A stretch of DNA of 64,000 bases from Polynucleobacter duraquae (lineage in GTDB: Bacteria; Pseudomonadota; Gammaproteobacteria; Burkholderiales; Burkholderiaceae). Below are positions 17,460 to 26,455 of the stretch, piece by piece (the stretch's first letter is position 1; every line of letters begins with the position of its first letter). The notes beneath the pieces were generated by a model. That model saw only the letters and a program-made list of their open reading frames with translations. It had not been told where the DNA came from and made no database searches. The position numbers and the translations under genes were made by a program. Location of the stretch: the NCBI RefSeq assembly GCF_000973625.1, contig NZ_CP007501.1:372001-436000 (forward strand), read 5' to 3'.

Positions 17460-18275
17460 ATGAGCTTGTTTACTAATATTACAAGTGGAAAATTGATTAT
17501 GATCTTGAGTACGATCATGCTCATTCCACTGCTGTATTTTTTTATTCGTGATTTTTATAGCAAAGTGGTTGATGATGTAAAAAATACCGGTTCATCAGCG
17601 CCAGTTGAACCTGTCATGGTGACCAGCTTACATAAGACAAACCAGCTTGAAGAGGTGATCAATCAAAAGATCGCCAATATGAAGTTGGATTTAATGGCTG
17701 AACGCTTGCGCATTACTTCTACGGCTGATGTGTTAAAAAATCTTGCATTTGAAAGACATCTTCCTGAAACTCTCTATCAAATTTATTTTGAGACTCGAGC
17801 TTTCCCCAGAAAAAATATAGAAGCTCAGCAAACAGATTTGGAGTGGCATGCCAAAGCAGGCATCACGGAGCTTAAGGTAGAGCCGATGCCATTAGATGAT
17901 GGTACTGTTATTCAATTTACTTTACAAAACTATCCCTATACGCTGAGCGCTATAAATCATCGCTTTGCGAGAACCTATTTTGTTGAATTAACTCTCCGAG
18001 ATGTTGATAGCACTCGCTTATTTGTAGTGCGTATTAAGGCTAATGAATTAACCGGCAGAGAGATTTTGGAAACTGCAATTATTGAAATGAAATCTGGTGA
18101 GTGGATAGATGATCTCGCTAGTTGCCGCCTATTAATGGATAAGCGCAAGACTGAGGTTCAGTTAATGGCAGAGCATCGTGAAGTAGAGATGTTAAAAAAG
18201 CGTTTCATTTTAAATAACGCTAGCGATAAGCTTGGTGGAAGTAAGTTTAATTCTAAGCCTCGTAAAAGTGAATGA
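17460..18275 (+). CDS. Unrecognised single-pass membrane protein in the Pil-Chp-like cluster
   Basis: 271 aa with one membrane helix at about residues 11-30 and a periplasmic or cytoplasmic domain rich in alpha helix at both ends (LEEVINQKIANMKLDLMAERL; KTEVQLMAEHREVEMLKKRF). No family is recognised. Its stop overlaps the start of the PDZ protein gene (ATGA), so the two are translationally coupled. Position between the PilZ gene and the CheW-like gene suggests a part in the same membrane assembly. Confidence 0.65.
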   Translation: MSLFTNITSGKLIMILSTIMLIPLLYFFIRDFYSKVVDDVKNTGSSAPVEPVMVTSLHKTNQLEEVINQKIANMKLDLMAERLRITSTADVLKNLAFERHLPETLYQIYFETRAFPRKNIEAQQTDLEWHAKAGITELKVEPMPLDDGTVIQFTLQNYPYTLSAINHRFARTYFVELTLRDVDSTRLFVVRIKANELTGREILETAIIEMKSGEWIDDLASCRLLMDKRKTEVQLMAEHREVEMLKKRFILNNASDKLGGSKFNSKPRKSE

Positions 18276-19300
18276 TCATCGTGTTTAAAGAAAATATTTT
18301 CTATTCACAAAAAAATATTTATTTTTGGTTTTTAACCTTTTCTGGATTCCTATTTGCAGTCTCTTTATTGGTGTTGCTTGGAGCGGCAAATGATTTATCA
18401 GAATCTTCTACGGAGTTAAAGCAACTGAAAGTCGCGATGCCAGTACTGGAGGATTTTGTTGCGACTCAAAAAATTGATGTTCGCCTCAATAAAAATCAGC
18501 GACGCTTAAAGTCAGGCGATATTCCAAAATTGGTTGATGGGGCAATTATTCCAGTAAATACAGACGAGGCAGTGAATCGGACTTTTCAATTTTTTTCAGA
18601 ATTTGAAAATAAACGTTCTGCATCATTGCTGGCAGTTGAATTGCCCACTGTAGAGTCAATTGAGCTTGGGTCGCCCGCTGAAGCAGCAGGAATCAAACCG
18701 GGCGATTTAATCCTATCTGTTAACTCAACAAAGATTGAATCTGCTTTAGGTTTTTATCTCGCACTAAACGAAAAGACTTCTTCGGATGTAAACGTTAAAT
18801 TATTGAGAAATAAAAAAGATAGTTTTACTGTTGTAATGCGTATGCCTGATAGGACGTCAATAACGGGAAGTAATTGCGGGATTAAATTCATTCTTCCGGG
18901 TGATGTGATCTATCTGACAGAAGTTGAGACAAGGCGCCTTGCAGAGCAATATCGTCGGGATATATTGTCAACGATCCCGGTAGATTGGCGAGCCGAAGTG
19001 TCCAATGATTTAATGCAAATTGCTAGACGCCTAAATGCAATTGCTAAAAACGTGATTGACCCAACCGGTGTAAACCCAGTCAAATTGCAAACCAAAGATA
19101 TAGTTGTCTGGCATAGTAAAAAAGTTGCAGAGAACATTGATATTTACTTTTCCCAGAGACGTAAGATTGAGGCTAGAAATGTATCTTATATGACGGGGAT
19201 CGGAGATGCATTTGTTGGTTTTGTGTGCAGCGTGTTTATTTTTGCTGTGGCACTTGTCATATTTTGGTATCAGCGTCGTGAATCTGGAAAAAAGTCATGA
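18272..19300 (+). CDS. PDZ-domain membrane protein with two terminal helices
   Basis: 342 aa. Membrane helices lie at about residues 14-36 and 315-335, placing the middle in the periplasm. Residues about 128-190 form a PDZ domain with the carboxylate loop and core SIELGSPAEAAGIKPGDLILSVN. No protease triad is visible, so it is a binding module rather than a protease. The start overlaps the previous stop, and the stop overlaps the ATG of the CheW-like gene (19297), giving three genes coupled in a row. A likely role is to tie periplasmic or membrane partners to the chemosensory-like proteins (inference). Confidence 0.75.
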   Translation: MIIVFKENIFYSQKNIYFWFLTFSGFLFAVSLLVLLGAANDLSESSTELKQLKVAMPVLEDFVATQKIDVRLNKNQRRLKSGDIPKLVDGAIIPVNTDEAVNRTFQFFSEFENKRSASLLAVELPTVESIELGSPAEAAGIKPGDLILSVNSTKIESALGFYLALNEKTSSDVNVKLLRNKKDSFTVVMRMPDRTSITGSNCGIKFILPGDVIYLTEVETRRLAEQYRRDILSTIPVDWRAEVSNDLMQIARRLNAIAKNVIDPTGVNPVKLQTKDIVVWHSKKVAENIDIYFSQRRKIEARNVSYMTGIGDAFVGFVCSVFIFAVALVIFWYQRRESGKKS

Positions 19301-19704
19301 CAACATTGCAAATGCAAGATTACTGGTTAGGAATGCGTATTAATGGCGGCCGTTATGCGATTTCAACAAAATTCATACATGCCGTCTTTTTACACCCCGA
19401 GTCTGAGCAGTTGATGAAAGATCTTCGTATAAATGGTGTTGTAGTTTATAAGGGTGAACCCATTTGCTTGCGTAATCATTTTCAATTACTGCGCTTTGAT
19501 CAACGCGGAGATAGTTTTGTGGATTGGCAGCAGACCCTAAAGCAATCCAGCGCACCTTGGATCATTGTTTTGAGAAATGGCCCTCAAGAAGGTTTGGGTT
19601 TTAGGGTCAATAATATTGTGGGTCCTTTTTACGCTGAGACGATACCTGATTCTTCATTCTTTTATCACAACGGCGCTGATTATCATTTGGTAGGGGTCTC
19701 TTAA
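19297..19704 (+). CDS. CheW-like adaptor (PilI-like)
   Basis: 135 aa, nearly all a CheW domain: the first strand WLGMRINGGRYAIST, the GVVVYKGEPICLRNHFQLL segment matching the family pattern GxxxxRGxxxPvxDLrxxL, and WIIVLRNGPQEGLGFRVNNIVG matching the final strands. CheW adaptors bridge receptors and the CheA kinase in membrane arrays. Gene order CheW-MCP-CheA equals pilI-pilJ-chpA of type IV pilus chemosensory operons. The overlap with the PDZ gene (4 bases) suggests coupled translation. Confidence 0.72.
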   Translation: MTTLQMQDYWLGMRINGGRYAISTKFIHAVFLHPESEQLMKDLRINGVVVYKGEPICLRNHFQLLRFDQRGDSFVDWQQTLKQSSAPWIIVLRNGPQEGLGFRVNNIVGPFYAETIPDSSFFYHNGADYHLVGVS

Positions 19705-19752
19705 GACCGACAATACCGATCAGTCACTTAATCGCTAGTCGAGATCATTTAC

Positions 19753-21747
19753 ATGAATAAGAAAAATAATAGTCATATCTTTTCACAGCGCCCTATTCTT
19801 TTGTGGCAATGGGTTGCATATATCTCGTTTGTGCTGGTATTGGCTGCCAGTATTGGTGCTTTTCTCTCTGCACGCTCTTGGGTAACGGAAGGCAAGTTCC
19901 TGCAATCAATTGATAGCGAACAGATTGAAGTATTACGTTTGATTCCTTTCTTAAAAGAGTTACAGCAACAAACAAATGGCCCAATTATCTTAGAGCCTGC
20001 CTTTTTTGCGAACTTAAAAAAAGCTGAGATATTTTTAAAATCAGCGACTTCAGACTTGAAAAATCAGCCTGAGTTAAATCCTAATCTAGAATCTGCTGTG
20101 TCGACCAAGGGGATAAGTGAACCTACTGCATTGAAGTCTTTGAGTAGCGGAGTAGCGGCTCCAGTCATTAAAAATTCCAGCGCTACCAAGGATGTAGAAT
20201 CATTCACTCCTTTGTTGCCGCTATCCGACAATACTATCATTGCATTCTTTCAAAGAGTGGACTCAAAGCTTATGCAAGTAGTTTTCGGTAAACCTGAGAA
20301 ATATGCCATCAAGTCCGATAAAAAAAATGATGATGAGAAACCTGAGCAGATAGAGCCAGCCGAAAAAAACAAGAAAAATCCAAAGCCTTCTACTCCCCTA
20401 GAGGTGCTGATAAGCGCTAAAAATACTGAGCGGGCAATTGGAGTGGTACTTGCGCAAGAAAAAAACTTAAATGATTTGATGGTCTTAGCAAGGTCTGGTG
20501 AGGTCTTAATTGGACCTAAAGGCCCGCTAGACTTAGACAAATTACCCCTTGAATCTGCAGTAAAAAAATATGCTGAATGCATAAATGAATATGTCAAAGC
20601 CTACAATGCTTGGCAAAAGAATGTCACTGATATTGCGACATCTGTAGATCTCCAAAAAGCACTCGCTGCAGTGATTGAGCAAAAAGTGCTCCTGGAAATT
20701 GACATTGGTAAAAAAACAGCCGGTAAGTCAAATCTCAAGCTCACAGATGTAGCGCCTAAGACACCGCAAACTCCTTGGTACTCGAAGTTACCGCAAGAAA
20801 GCGCATCAGTACTGAATGCTTATGTTTTGAATATGAGAGTCATTAAAGAGTTTGCCAATGACTATGGGTCTTTACGTCTTGCTGCGCAAAAAAAATCTCA
20901 ATCAATTGAATATTTTGATTTTAAAAGTGCCGGCGGATTTCTGGGTTTAACTTTAGTTTCGATCATTGCTGCCTTTGGAATTATCTTGGGTACTTATATG
21001 GCGCTTGTGAATACCAGGCGTAATGCGCAAAATTTACAGCGGGCATCAAAACAGACTAGGGCTGCCGGTCAACTATTAAAAACAATTGACTTAGGCTTTG
21101 CTAGTGCGCCAAACAACAAAACATCCAAGACTAATTCACAAAGCGGTGATCCTGACCAGTCGACAGACCAGCTCAATGTGAAGACGGTAATGAACGTCAT
21201 TTCTGAGTTAAGTGATGATTTAAAAAATAAAATCAATAAAATTGACACGCACTTTAAAGTACTTGCGCAGCTCAATACAAAGTTACGTCATTCGATTGAC
21301 ACTCTGCATGAGAAGAGTGGCCAGATTCGTACAAATGTAACTGATAAAAGTAGTAACTCACCTTACAGTCAAGAGATGGGCATTAGTAGGGGCGGGCCTT
21401 TAGACCAGCTTCAAGATGCTTTTTCTGCTTTAAAGCAACAGGGTGTCCGTCTTTACTTGGCCATACTGGATAACCATTCAAGTAAACAGCTTGCCGTGGA
21501 AACAGAGCAGCTAAATTTATTGGTAGAAAGAGTTGAGGCTACAGTATCGAAAATGCGTTCGACACTGGCTATTGCATTAGAGCAGGCACCCCCCGTAGAT
21601 GAGCAAGCGCCATTGATTTCTTTAGAAGCTATTGAGCTCTTAAGTATGGATGCTAAACAGGTAATGCGTGATCTTCAGTTATGGCAAGGTGAGTTTGATG
21701 GCTTAAATAAAGCTTTTTCTGAATTAAAAAGAGAAGCAAGGGTCTAA
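19753..21747 (+). CDS. PilJ-like receptor with degenerate signalling domain
   Basis: 664 aa with membrane helices at about residues 17-40 and 394-418 and a large periplasmic part between them. The periplasmic start (LQSIDSEQIEVLRLIPFLKEL, then AFFANLKKAEIFLKS) resembles PilJ-type sensors. The cytoplasmic region is helical, but the highly conserved MCP tip (EAARAGExGRGFAVVA type) is missing; a shortened look-alike, LAILDNHSSKQLAVETEQL, may be its remnant. It therefore may bind CheW weakly or in another way. It sits between the CheW-like and CheA-like genes. The family call is inference from topology and gene order. Confidence 0.6.
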   Translation: MNKKNNSHIFSQRPILLWQWVAYISFVLVLAASIGAFLSARSWVTEGKFLQSIDSEQIEVLRLIPFLKELQQQTNGPIILEPAFFANLKKAEIFLKSATSDLKNQPELNPNLESAVSTKGISEPTALKSLSSGVAAPVIKNSSATKDVESFTPLLPLSDNTIIAFFQRVDSKLMQVVFGKPEKYAIKSDKKNDDEKPEQIEPAEKNKKNPKPSTPLEVLISAKNTERAIGVVLAQEKNLNDLMVLARSGEVLIGPKGPLDLDKLPLESAVKKYAECINEYVKAYNAWQKNVTDIATSVDLQKALAAVIEQKVLLEIDIGKKTAGKSNLKLTDVAPKTPQTPWYSKLPQESASVLNAYVLNMRVIKEFANDYGSLRLAAQKKSQSIEYFDFKSAGGFLGLTLVSIIAAFGIILGTYMALVNTRRNAQNLQRASKQTRAAGQLLKTIDLGFASAPNNKTSKTNSQSGDPDQSTDQLNVKTVMNVISELSDDLKNKINKIDTHFKVLAQLNTKLRHSIDTLHEKSGQIRTNVTDKSSNSPYSQEMGISRGGPLDQLQDAFSALKQQGVRLYLAILDNHSSKQLAVETEQLNLLVERVEATVSKMRSTLAIALEQAPPVDEQAPLISLEAIELLSMDAKQVMRDLQLWQGEFDGLNKAFSELKREARV

Positions 21748-21780
21748 TGCAATTGATTTTTTATAAGGCGTAATGTAAAT

Positions 21781-23262
21781 ATGGCCGAAGAAAAACCCCT
21801 GTTTTTAATCGATATTGATCGTGCTATTGAAGGTCTGGAGACGGCTGCCCCCAAAAAAGGTTCGGTGTCAGCAGTCTCGATTGAGCCATTAATCATGCAT
21901 AGCGTTGATTTGGCTAATGCTCTAGATGGCGCTGGATTAGATACTTTAAGTGAGATGACTAGTGAACTAGCGCAGTGTTTTAAGAAAAATGATACGCAAT
22001 CTTTTTTGATGCTGGATGATCTAGTCAGTCTAGTGAGGTCAGAAGTCGCATTCACGCATCCATCAGTAGCGAGCGGGGTCTCTTGTACTCAAGAGCAATT
22101 AAATCAAGCAAAAGTATTATTTGCCGCCAATTTATCGCAAATCAAAAATGGTTTGCCGATCACCAAAAATCCTGATGCATTAGCGCAAGATCTTCCTGCT
22201 GAGGCAACTCTTGATATGACTCAGGAAGCGATTGAGACTATCAGCAGCAAAGAAGAGGAATTGGTCTTTAGCAAAGCGTTAATCTCTGAGTTGCCTGCTT
22301 CTCCAGTTATCCCAACTATCCAGGAATTATCGCCAGAACCTTCCATCGCAGAATTGAGCGCTCTATTTGCGCCGCGTCTTTATGAAGAGTCTCCGGTAGT
22401 TTTTATTCCTCCTGAGCCCAAAGCATTCTCTTTTCCCGAGGGTTTGACTCGTCCTCTAGAGCGCGAGAATGCATTAGATTATTCAGGTAGCCAGCGTTTC
22501 TTAGATAAGCACTTTTCCTTGGATCGCACTCATAACCTCAATCGTATGCAAATAGCACGAAGTTTAGTTACCAAGACTGACAACTGGAATGCTGTAGAGC
22601 TTGATTTCTTGCTCGGGCGTGAGCAAGATGAGCTCACTAAAGCTGGTCAACAATCATTACGCCATGTATTTGAGAATTTGACAGAGGAGCTCTTGATTGA
22701 TGAGGTGTATGCCGATCCTGAGATCGTGCAACAACTAGTCACGATCATTAGCATTTTGCCGCCTTGTCCGAGTATTTTTGCAGTTCAGCAAGATTTAATG
22801 ATTTTTATTGATTTAGATCACATATCCTTATCAGCGGAACATCTGTTGTCTGCAGGCAAAATGATGGCCGAAATTGGGGGCTCACTCGAAATGCATCATG
22901 AAGGGGTTCGTTTATCGTGCCCATCTAGTTTATTAAGAATGCCCATGGTCTTTTTTGGGCGGCACGGGCAAAACTATGCTATTTCTGCAATCCAGTATTT
23001 AGGGGAAGAGCCTCTTAATAAAGCGGTGGATAGCAAGGTAGATGCATTGGGTGAGATTTTGCATCCCGCCAGGATGATTAATCTGCTAGTAGGTAATCAG
23101 CATTACTCTATTTATGCACATGAATTTTTAGGGGTTCAGAATATGAATATTCACCTCAATATCCCTAAATTACTAGAGCGACCTTATTGGTTAGCCGGCA
23201 TAGCTTTAGATGGTATGAATAATGTGTATCCTTGGGTAGCTCTAGATCGGTTTACCAAATAA
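21781..23262 (+). CDS. CheA/ChpA-like scaffold lacking the kinase core
   Basis: 493 aa. The C-terminal ~110 residues (about 381-490) match the CheA P5 CheW-like domain: SSLLRMPMVFFGRHGQNYAIS and HYSIYAHEFLGVQNM, ending in GMNNVYPWVALDRF. Residues about 267-306 (WNAVELDFLLGREQDELTKA) resemble the ChpA dimerisation segment. Between them, EIGGSLEMHHEGVRLSCP keeps only the last strand of an ATPase domain; the N, G1 and G2 boxes are absent, and no HPt phospho-His motif or receiver domain is visible. It is probably a structural partner in an array, not a kinase. Its stop overlaps the flgA start (TAATG). Confidence 0.65.
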   Translation: MAEEKPLFLIDIDRAIEGLETAAPKKGSVSAVSIEPLIMHSVDLANALDGAGLDTLSEMTSELAQCFKKNDTQSFLMLDDLVSLVRSEVAFTHPSVASGVSCTQEQLNQAKVLFAANLSQIKNGLPITKNPDALAQDLPAEATLDMTQEAIETISSKEEELVFSKALISELPASPVIPTIQELSPEPSIAELSALFAPRLYEESPVVFIPPEPKAFSFPEGLTRPLERENALDYSGSQRFLDKHFSLDRTHNLNRMQIARSLVTKTDNWNAVELDFLLGREQDELTKAGQQSLRHVFENLTEELLIDEVYADPEIVQQLVTIISILPPCPSIFAVQQDLMIFIDLDHISLSAEHLLSAGKMMAEIGGSLEMHHEGVRLSCPSSLLRMPMVFFGRHGQNYAISAIQYLGEEPLNKAVDSKVDALGEILHPARMINLLVGNQHYSIYAHEFLGVQNMNIHLNIPKLLERPYWLAGIALDGMNNVYPWVALDRFTK

Positions 23263-23948
23263 TGCCGCTTTTTAATCGTTTTTTGATGGGGTTCCTATTA
23301 AGTACGCTCTCTCTAGGACTTCATGCTGCTTTACCTCCTGAAATTGAACAGGCTATTAAGCGATTTATTCAGAAGAGCCCCACTGTCAATGGCTTGCGGG
23401 TGGAGACGGAGTGGCTTGAGTCGAACTTGACGATTCCAGCCTGCTTAGGCGGTAATGTTGAGATTTTGACCCCCCTAGGCTCGCGTTTATGGGGAAGGTC
23501 GATAATTCAATTGCGTTGTACTAAAGCTGCCTGGTTAATCAATGTCCCGGTCAATATCCATGCTTATGGGGATTATGTTGTGGCTAGCCGATACCTCCCC
23601 TTTGGCCAAAAGCTCGAAATTGGGGATATTCGAGTAATTGAGGGTGATTTAACTGTTCTACCAGATGATGTGCTAAGAAACCCTAGGGCGGCTTATGAGC
23701 GGATTTTGGGTAAAGCTTTACAAATGGGCATGCCCATTGGGCTAAACGATTTAAAAGAATCTGCCGTAATAAAAGTAGGGGATCCCGTTAGGATCCAATT
23801 GACAGGCAAAGATTTTCAGGTTTCTGGTGAAGGCATTGCCCAAACCCCTGGAATGATTGGGGATATGGTGAGAGTGCGTTTGTCTGATGGACAGGTTTTA
23901 CAAGGCAAGGTATTGAGGCCGGGAATTATTGGCGTTAATATGGAATAA
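23262..23948 (+). CDS. flgA: Flagellar P-ring assembly chaperone FlgA
   Basis: 228 aa with a signal peptide (MPLFNRFLMGFLLSTLSLGL), so it acts in the periplasm, where FlgA helps FlgI subunits form the P ring. The C-terminal SAF domain is clear: VVASRYLPFGQKLEIGDIRVIEGDL, ILGKALQMGMPIGLNDLKE and MVRVRLSDGQVLQGKVLRPGII. The ATG at 23262 overlaps the stop of the ChpA-like gene; a longer reading from 23232 lacks the signal peptide at its end. It leads the flgA-flgM-flgN group. Confidence 0.93.
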   Translation: MPLFNRFLMGFLLSTLSLGLHAALPPEIEQAIKRFIQKSPTVNGLRVETEWLESNLTIPACLGGNVEILTPLGSRLWGRSIIQLRCTKAAWLINVPVNIHAYGDYVVASRYLPFGQKLEIGDIRVIEGDLTVLPDDVLRNPRAAYERILGKALQMGMPIGLNDLKESAVIKVGDPVRIQLTGKDFQVSGEGIAQTPGMIGDMVRVRLSDGQVLQGKVLRPGIIGVNME

Positions 23949-24025
23949 ATTACTAATTTGAAGTAACATTGATATTAAGAAAGTACAAAGGTTGTGCTTT
24001 CCTGAGCAGCACTGAGGAGAATGAG

Positions 24026-24376
24026 ATGAAAATTAACGAGAATGCACCACTAATTCCGCCAAATGTTGGAACAGCGAAAGCTGTGCCAGGTTCAAACTCA
24101 GCCGCTAGCACTAGTAATGCTGCATTAAATCAAACTCCAGCACCAGCTGTGGCTCGCCCTGCAGTGAACTTAGATATTGGACTGACAGCTAAACTTGCTG
24201 AAGCACAAAGTAGTACCACTGAAGCTAATCAGGTTAGCGATGATCTGCTAATTAAAAAACTGCGTGATAAAGTAGCCAGCGGTCAATTTGAAATTGATTA
24301 CGCACAAATCTCCCAATCAATGCTAAAAGACGTTGTTGCAGCAATTGGGCAAAAACCAAATCGCTCGCAAAGTTAA
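24026..24376 (+). CDS. flgM: Anti-sigma-28 factor FlgM
   Basis: 116 aa from ATG 24026, chosen because GAGGAG ends six bases upstream. The N-terminal half is disordered and Ala/Pro/Ser-rich, as in secreted FlgM proteins; the C-terminal half carries the FliA-binding helices (DLLIKKLRDKVASGQFEIDYAQISQSMLKDVV). FlgM holds FliA inactive until the hook is complete and FlgM is exported. FliA is encoded at 24.9-25.6 kb on the other strand. Confidence 0.9.
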   Translation: MKINENAPLIPPNVGTAKAVPGSNSAASTSNAALNQTPAPAVARPAVNLDIGLTAKLAEAQSSTTEANQVSDDLLIKKLRDKVASGQFEIDYAQISQSMLKDVVAAIGQKPNRSQS

Positions 24377-24468
24377 GGTCTAAGACCTGCTTAATTCAGC
24401 TGGTTTGGTCTTAATATCGCTCAGATTCTGAGCTTCCCATTGTTTTTCGAAAGAAATCTAGATATAAG

Positions 24469-24882
24469 ATGGTAAAAGCAGACTCATCAATGTCTTTTGA
24501 TGATTTATTGAATTTCTTAAACGGTATTGCAGGTGCTATTGGGGGTTTGCGCGCCGCATTGGAATCGAGCAATATGGATCAACTACCAGCTTCACTGGAT
24601 AGTACTAATGAGGCCCTAGACGCCATACAGAGTTATCCAGGCGGCACTGACAAGCTCAAGCAAGATATTCATCAATTTGAGCCAGCACAAACGACCCAAT
24701 TATTAGCGCTATTAGAACAAGCCTCGGTTAACCATCAAATCAATGGCGATCTGATTCGCTTAGCAATGCAACGCAGTTCTGCCATGCAGTCTTTTATTGC
24801 ACAGCAAGCTCCTAGCGCTACTTACGGAAGTGATGGAGGGGTACCAGGATCAGTGGGCGGTGTACTCTCCCGCAAAGTCTAG
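24469..24882 (+). CDS. flgN: Probable flagellar export chaperone FlgN
   Basis: 137 aa, mostly alpha-helical (LLNFLNGIAGAIGGLRAALES ... LKQDIHQFEPAQTTQLLALLEQAS), ending in ATYGSDGGVP, which is like the YDxxGR-type tail of FlgN. FlgN chaperones the hook-filament junction proteins FlgK and FlgL. Position right after flgA and flgM is the standard flgAMN order, which carries most of the weight of this call. Sequence similarity to FlgN is weak by eye. Confidence 0.7.
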   Translation: MVKADSSMSFDDLLNFLNGIAGAIGGLRAALESSNMDQLPASLDSTNEALDAIQSYPGGTDKLKQDIHQFEPAQTTQLLALLEQASVNHQINGDLIRLAMQRSSAMQSFIAQQAPSATYGSDGGVPGSVGGVLSRKV

Positions 24883-24901
24883 GAAAAAAACTTTGAAAGA
24901 A

Positions 24902-25591
24902 TTAAGTATTTAGCTTTGTCCGAATACGGATCATGCCTTGCGTATGAATCTGGCTAATGCGCCCAGGTGTAATGTTCATGACAAGGGCAATTTCTCGATA
25001 AGAAAGATCTTCCTGGTAATGCAGTGCCATCACTAATTTTTCATTATCAGGTAAGCCTGACAATATGAGGGCTATCCGTTCTGCAAATTGACTCATTGCT
25101 ACCGAGCGCATCGGGTCAGATTCATCGGTATCTGAAGGCATGAGATCATCAGATAAATCGTCAAGAGGCATTAAATGCACCATATTGGTAATGATGGCAT
25201 GGTACGCTTCAATGCTCAAATCAGCACCTTGGGCAATTTCTTTTTCCGATGGGTGCCGTCCTAAGGTTTGCTCTAACTGGCGAGTCACTTTTTCTATACC
25301 AACTAATTCATCCCGCTGATTGCGCGGCAAAATATCATTTTTGCGACATGAGTCATAAATGGCGCCCCGAATGCGGGTTTTAGCATAGGCCTCAAACGGT
25401 AAATTGGGTTGGGGTTCATAGCGTTTGAGAGCATCTAGTAAGCCGGTTAATCCTTCCTGAATGAGATCGTCTACTTCAACATTAGGCGGTAAGCGAGAGC
25501 AAACCTGGTGGGCGATCCGCTTTACCAAGGGTAAATGAGTGCGAATGGCTTCATCAATATCAAGAGACGCAAAATAACTAGAAGGCTTCAA
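24902..25591 (-). CDS. fliA: Flagellar sigma-28 factor FliA
   Basis: 229 aa. Region 2 is clear (VEVDDLIQEGLTGLLDALKRYE and FEAYAKTRIRGAIYDSCRK), region 3 follows, and region 4 contains the helix-turn-helix YREIALVMNITPGRISQIHTQGM. FliA directs late flagellar transcription at TAAA-N15-CCGATAA type promoters; three candidate sites are in this window. It is the last gene of the flhA-flhF-flhG-fliA set on the minus strand, separated from flhG by 51 bases. Confidence 0.95.
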   Translation of the reverse strand: MKPSSYFASLDIDEAIRTHLPLVKRIAHQVCSRLPPNVEVDDLIQEGLTGLLDALKRYEPQPNLPFEAYAKTRIRGAIYDSCRKNDILPRNQRDELVGIEKVTRQLEQTLGRHPSEKEIAQGADLSIEAYHAIITNMVHLMPLDDLSDDLMPSDTDESDPMRSVAMSQFAERIALILSGLPDNEKLVMALHYQEDLSYREIALVMNITPGRISQIHTQGMIRIRTKLNT

Positions 25592-25642
25592 TGACAGATC
25601 GCTTAATCGGTTAAGGGGGTCTAAAGAGGAAGTACTAAATAC

Positions 25643-26455
25643 TTAACTGCTAATTTTCGCAGAAATTGCTTTAAAAAAGCCCATTGGTAAAACAAATTCT
25701 TCTTGCGGGCCTTCGCTTGGCGGGTTCCAGCTTAGATCATCTGTATCCAAAGTGACCCGCTGAGCAGTTACCGCAGCAATCCAGCCAATCAATTCAATCT
25801 CCTCATGCAAGGCAGATCTGGCAGCATTTTGTAATCGTTCGAAGGCGGCGGTACCTGCAGCCTCATCTTCTCCCCCAACGATGATAACTGCAAGTGGTTC
25901 ATCCACTTGAAAAATTGCCATTTGGCGTAACATCACCAAGGCTTTGGTAAGCGATGCTTGATCGCCGGCGGTTACTAAAATCCGCTGAATATTGCTGCCA
26001 TAAAATGCCACAATTTGAGCTTGCGGATCAATCGTGGGAAAGATGACATAGTCAATACCCAACTGCTCTTGGATCAGTCGAACATCTAGCTGGGGATATT
26101 TTGCAAAGCGGTGCTCCACTTCAGATCGTAGTTTAGTACTAGTGGCATACCAAAGATGTTCATCAATTTGACGAATACTGCGGGAAAGTGGAACTGCATT
26201 ATTAAAAACTTGGCCCAAATCATAGCGTGTGGGATATAAGAACCCTGACATTGTTTTACGTTGCGCAAGGGGAATTTCGTCGACTAGCAAAACGTGGTTA
26301 TTGTGTTGCTTAAGACTTTGTGCTGTACCATGACCTAAATGAATTGTGCTGTCTGCATCTAAGGTGCTTGCAATGCAAATAACGCGACACAGCTCTGCGC
26401 CAAAAATATTGCGTAGCCCCTCAGCTTGATCATTACCACTCACTACTGTGTTCAT
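25643..26455 (-). CDS. flhG: FlhG-like (MinD-type) protein without the Walker A loop
   Basis: 270 aa. The N-terminal DQAEGLR motif (residues 9-15) matches the conserved FlhG motif that stimulates FlhF GTPase. The ParA/MinD-like fold is recognisable, but the deviant Walker A of FlhG (KGGVGKT) is replaced by STLDADSTIHLGHG, without either lysine, and the Walker B area reads LGIDYVIFPT. ATP-driven membrane cycling is therefore not expected. Overlap with flhF (4 bases) and gene order flhA-flhF-flhG-fliA support the identity. It may still activate FlhF and set flagellar placement without number control (inference). Confidence 0.75.
   Translation of the reverse strand: MNTVVSGNDQAEGLRNIFGAELCRVICIASTLDADSTIHLGHGTAQSLKQHNNHVLLVDEIPLAQRKTMSGFLYPTRYDLGQVFNNAVPLSRSIRQIDEHLWYATSTKLRSEVEHRFAKYPQLDVRLIQEQLGIDYVIFPTIDPQAQIVAFYGSNIQRILVTAGDQASLTKALVMLRQMAIFQVDEPLAVIIVGGEDEAAGTAAFERLQNAARSALHEEIELIGWIAAVTAQRVTLDTDDLSWNPPSEGPQEEFVLPMGFFKAISAKISS

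Noticed and set aside
19753..21747. 664-aa protein as a normal methyl-accepting chemotaxis protein
   Set aside because: The topology fits, but the highly conserved signalling tip and methylation-type helices are not present, so a functional MCP call is not supported.
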